Shown: positions 61,957 through 64,000 of the stretch, one piece after another
Position numbering within the stretch: position 1 is the stretch's first letter
Layout of the letters: each line of letters begins with the position of its first letter
From: JBEGHD01 sp049334165
GTDB lineage: Bacteria; Bacteroidota; Bacteroidia; Flavobacteriales_D; Sanyastnellaceae
NCBI GenBank assembly: GCA_049334165.1
Contig: JBEGHD010000007.1
Length of the DNA: 64,000 bases
Strand: one strand, 5' to 3'
Notes under the pieces: generated by a model
Databases searched by the model: none
What the model saw: the letters and a program-made list of their open reading frames with translations, nothing else
What the model was told of the DNA's origin: nothing
Made by a program: the position numbers and the translations under genes

Positions 61957-62382
61957 TCAAATACCCAGCGTCTGAAGGTGTTTGACCTGATGGTAGGTCA
62001 ACGCTGCTTTGATGCACTGCCTCAACTCTTCTACCGGCAGCTTTTGGTCCAGGTGCAACACAATTGCTCGTTTACCTTCAAACTGAAGTGAGTCATCGAA
62101 AACCAATCTAAAAGTGTCAACCAGCCGGCTGTTGCATTGAAAAAACAAAAAGTAGTGGTCAGGTGATTTTTCTTTCCAATCCATCCGAAGAGTGCTGCCA
62201 TGCTTCGTGACAAAACTCGGTTCGCCCCATTTCAAAGTGATCTCCAACTCCTCAACACCCTTTGTTTCTCGAGCTGTACTTATAATTAGATCTTTCAAAA
62301 ATGACATTTGCTCGCGCACAAAGTCAGGGTAATTTGAAAACACTTTATTGACTTTTGGATCTGTTTGGATATGAAATGTCAT
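61957..62382 (-). CDS. DUF1801 domain protein
   Basis: About 141 residues from ATG at 62382 (MTFHIQTDPKV), chosen because a TATACTTG box lies about 20 bases upstream while an earlier in-frame start at 62427 would be before that promoter. The fold matches DUF1801 (YdhG-like): LEITLKWGEPSFVTKHGSTLRMDW, then HYFLFFQCNSRLVDTFRLVF and LPVEELRQCIKAALTYHQVKH. Function unknown in this family, despite wide distribution. Confidence 0.82.
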   Translation of the reverse strand: MTFHIQTDPKVNKVFSNYPDFVREQMSFLKDLIISTARETKGVEELEITLKWGEPSFVTKHGSTLRMDWKEKSPDHYFLFFQCNSRLVDTFRLVFDDSLQFEGKRAIVLHLDQKLPVEELRQCIKAALTYHQVKHLQTLGI

Positions 62383-62455
62383 AAATATAAATTTTAACAC
62401 CGCAAGTATAAGAGTGGACAGTGACAACCGTGTGTCAGGAGTGGACTAACCTTTT

Positions 62456-63121
62456 CTAAATCGACTGATAGAAATTGAGGCTGAGCCAGTAGCGATGCCG
62501 GGGGGCAGAGTTGAGAAATGAATCCAACCTGTAGTCCAGACCGCATTCAAGCTTGCTTTTGGCGGACACAGCAAAACCGAGGAGTCCAACGCCTCTTATC
62601 TCGAGGTCGTAGTCATTTCCCTGAAAAGAGTTGAGGTATTCGTTGTTGATTTTTAGGAAATATTCCCCTGGATCCAGAGACTCCCCGTTGAGCGGAATTT
62701 CTGCAGAAGCCCGATAACGAAAACGAAACTCGGTGTCATCGTTTTCTTCGAAAGTCTGATCAGTCGAAATTCTGTGAGCCACTCGAAAAGCCGGATAGCG
62801 TTTTACGGAGCTCAGCTGCTGAATGGTCCTGTTTACGATGCCACTATCCGTTACTCGCAAGAGGTAACCTGCAGCAACGGTAGTGTTGATCCCAATTTTC
62901 TTAGCCCCGGCAAGTGAGATGTCCGTAAGCAGATAGTCGTAATTAAACTCTTCCTGAAAAAGCGACTGCCTGGATTCGGTTTTGAAGTTGACCGACCAGT
63001 CTTTCGGCAGCTTTTTGTTGATGTTGATCGATGGCAAGATGCCCGCCTGATCGCTGCTCTGCGATTGAGCCAAAAAGGGAAGGAGCAAGGAAAACAGAAA
63101 GAGAAATCGATGAATCTTCAA
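62456..63121 (-). CDS. DUF2490-type outer-membrane protein
   Basis: A 221-residue protein with a signal peptide (1-22, AQSQS). The rest is beta-strand rich: WSVNFKTESRQSLFQEEF, LRVTDSGIVNRTIQQL, FRFRYRASAEIPL, LECGLDYRLDSF and the final strand RYWLSLNFYQSI ending in an aromatic-hydrophobic residue, as in outer-membrane barrels. DUF2490 members are barrels of unknown function in Bacteroidota. It lies 18 bases downstream of the 63140 gene and is probably cotranscribed. Confidence 0.75.
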   Translation of the reverse strand: MKIHRFLFLFSLLLPFLAQSQSSDQAGILPSININKKLPKDWSVNFKTESRQSLFQEEFNYDYLLTDISLAGAKKIGINTTVAAGYLLRVTDSGIVNRTIQQLSSVKRYPAFRVAHRISTDQTFEENDDTEFRFRYRASAEIPLNGESLDPGEYFLKINNEYLNSFQGNDYDLEIRGVGLLGFAVSAKSKLECGLDYRLDSFLNSAPRHRYWLSLNFYQSI

Positions 63122-63139
63122 GGCGCTACTTTCTTCAAA

Positions 63140-63760
63140 TTAGTACTCGATGTTGTCCGACATTTTCAGGATAATTTTCGACTTGCGGATAAAATCACCT
63201 TCTTCATCAAACAAATACTCAAACATGATGAACGAACCATCAACCTTAGTGGAGAGCACGATCTCGTAGTTCAACTCCACATCGTCCGTTTCCTCTTGGA
63301 GAAAGAACTCCAGAACGTCATCCGTCTCACCCAGATACTGAAACTGGATTTTTTTGACGGAGTACTTTTCTAATTCCTCTTCCAAAAATTCTTCGATTTC
63401 TTCGAGGGCTTCGGCCTCAACGAGGTTCATTTCCTTTTGGATTTCCAGGTCCTCGAAAGTGCCGTCTTCAGAAAACTCAATGCTCAGGCGCTCGCCCTTG
63501 AATTTGGTTTTCGCTTCAAAAGAAGTACGATCTAACCCGTACTCCTTGTACCACTTAATCTTCGAGGAGATCTTCATGGAGTTGACAAGCTCCAGTGCAT
63601 CTTCGGGCACTTCACTTTCTTCGATTCGCACTTCTTTTTCGTATTTCTGCTGGGCAAAAGTAGAGTAGGTTAAAGTCACGAAAGCTAGAGCCAGTGCGGA
63701 CTTAAACAAGGCGCGAAGTGAAAAATCACTTGTAGATCTGTGAGAGATAAGTCTTTTCAT
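63140..63760 (-). CDS. exported acidic protein of unknown function
   Basis: About 206 residues from ATG at 63760 (MKRLISHRSTSD), with a signal peptide ending near TFAQQ. The start is fixed by a TACCTTTG box at 63819-63826; the open frame continues upstream to 63895 but that part would precede the promoter. The mature protein is very acidic (Asp/Glu-rich segments such as AEALEEIEEFLEEELEKY) with a PepSY-like alternation of strands, but the family is not certain. It may bind calcium. It leads the unit with the DUF2490 gene. Confidence 0.65.
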   Translation of the reverse strand: MKRLISHRSTSDFSLRALFKSALALAFVTLTYSTFAQQKYEKEVRIEESEVPEDALELVNSMKISSKIKWYKEYGLDRTSFEAKTKFKGERLSIEFSEDGTFEDLEIQKEMNLVEAEALEEIEEFLEEELEKYSVKKIQFQYLGETDDVLEFFLQEETDDVELNYEIVLSTKVDGSFIMFEYLFDEEGDFIRKSKIILKMSDNIEY

Positions 63761-63818
63761 CGGGATCAAAATTAAAGAAATCGAGAGGTCTGATTCATTA
63801 AGCTTACTTGAAGAACTA

Positions 63819-63826
63819 CAAAGGTA
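63819..63826 (-). promoter_or_regulatory. Bacteroidota -7 promoter box TACCTTTG
   Basis: Exact TAnnTTTG match about 60 bases upstream of the ATG at 63760 and just after the stop of the gene that runs off the right edge. Confidence 0.65.
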
Positions 63827-63828
63827 TA

Positions 63829-64000
63829 TCACTTGAAGTCTATCTTTTTCTTCGCCTTCTGCTTTCTCGCAGCCTTTGGCTAAACCGATCGTCAAGTGGA
63901 AGATCTAATTTCTCAGAGAACTTGAGGGCAAAGCTTTTTGAGTCATTGTAATTCGGGCTTTCATAAACCAAAAAGTTTGCACTGCTGTCTTTTTCACTTT
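63829..64000 (-). CDS. unidentified gene, C-terminal 57 codons only
   Basis: Reading leftward from the right edge, an open frame ends with TGA at 63829. It encodes the tail SEKDSSANFLVYESPNYND and ends LRESRRRKKIDFK, basic at the very end. It is cut by the window border, so the start and function cannot be given. Confidence 0.5.

Noticed and set aside
1..64000. rRNA or tRNA genes
   Set aside because: No cloverleaf or rRNA-like segment was recognised in the intergenic stretches read by eye; a dedicated scan could still find one.

Overview
The window reads as the chromosome of a marine-type Flavobacteriales bacterium (phylum Bacteroidota; Cryomorphaceae/Schleiferiaceae-like is an inference, not shown). 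The grounds are promoters with the Bacteroidota -7 box TAnnTTTG in front of many genes, few Shine-Dalgarno sites, several secreted proteins ending in type IX secretion (T9SS) C-terminal sorting domains, a TamL-type Omp85 lipoprotein, a type B L31 protein and a RibBA fusion. No rRNA, tRNA, CRISPR array, prophage or intact insertion sequence was seen.

Layout. 1-4838 (minus) is the 5' part of a giant secreted HYR/Ig-like repeat protein that runs off the left edge. 5.0-9.2 kb holds an NlpC/P60 peptidase, a sodium:solute symporter and a 3-hydroxyacyl-CoA dehydrogenase. 9.3-12.1 kb is a DUF547 / rhodanese lipoprotein / TIGR04282 transferase / purine nucleoside phosphorylase block that matches the accessory part of arsenosugar-type clusters but lacks ArsM and ArsS here. 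12.2-15.5 kb holds a glycosyltransferase, an MFS carrier and a lipoprotein, followed by a non-coding stretch with a candidate leftward small RNA. 15.9-25.5 kb is housekeeping and envelope biogenesis: a zinc-ribbon protein, RhlE-like helicase, acyltransferase, TrmH-family methyltransferase, TamL, a T9SS-exported nuclease-like protein, and a hydrolase-OsmC fusion divergent from a MarR regulator with a palindromic operator. 25.5-30 kb has a small-protein pair and a GNAT / M20 / alanine racemase / ornithine racemase-like operon. 30-37.5 kb has XerD, a SPOR-like secreted protein, L31, RibBA (GTP cyclohydrolase zinc ligands lost), peptide deformylase and class II aldolase.

37.5-49.9 kb is dominated by three large T9SS cargo proteins (CARDB/GEVED, and two FN3 plus MAM-like proteins). 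50-57.3 kb is a leftward run of small accessory genes: a serine-protease-like protein without its catalytic His, a VanZ-like protein, HAD, NTF2-like, zinc-ribbon, DUF2007, two overlapping nucleotidyltransferases, RDD and other membrane proteins. 57.4-61.3 kb holds two T9SS proteins (Asp-box and FG-GAP types), an AraC regulator and a decayed copy of that regulator, which suggests that a regulator-cargo unit was duplicated. 61.4-64 kb ends with small membrane and secreted proteins and a truncated gene at the right edge.

How the parts fit: much of the window serves the cell surface (T9SS cargo, TamL, lipoproteins, DUF2490 protein, NlpC/P60). Assignments rest on reading translated sequences and motifs; no database search was run.
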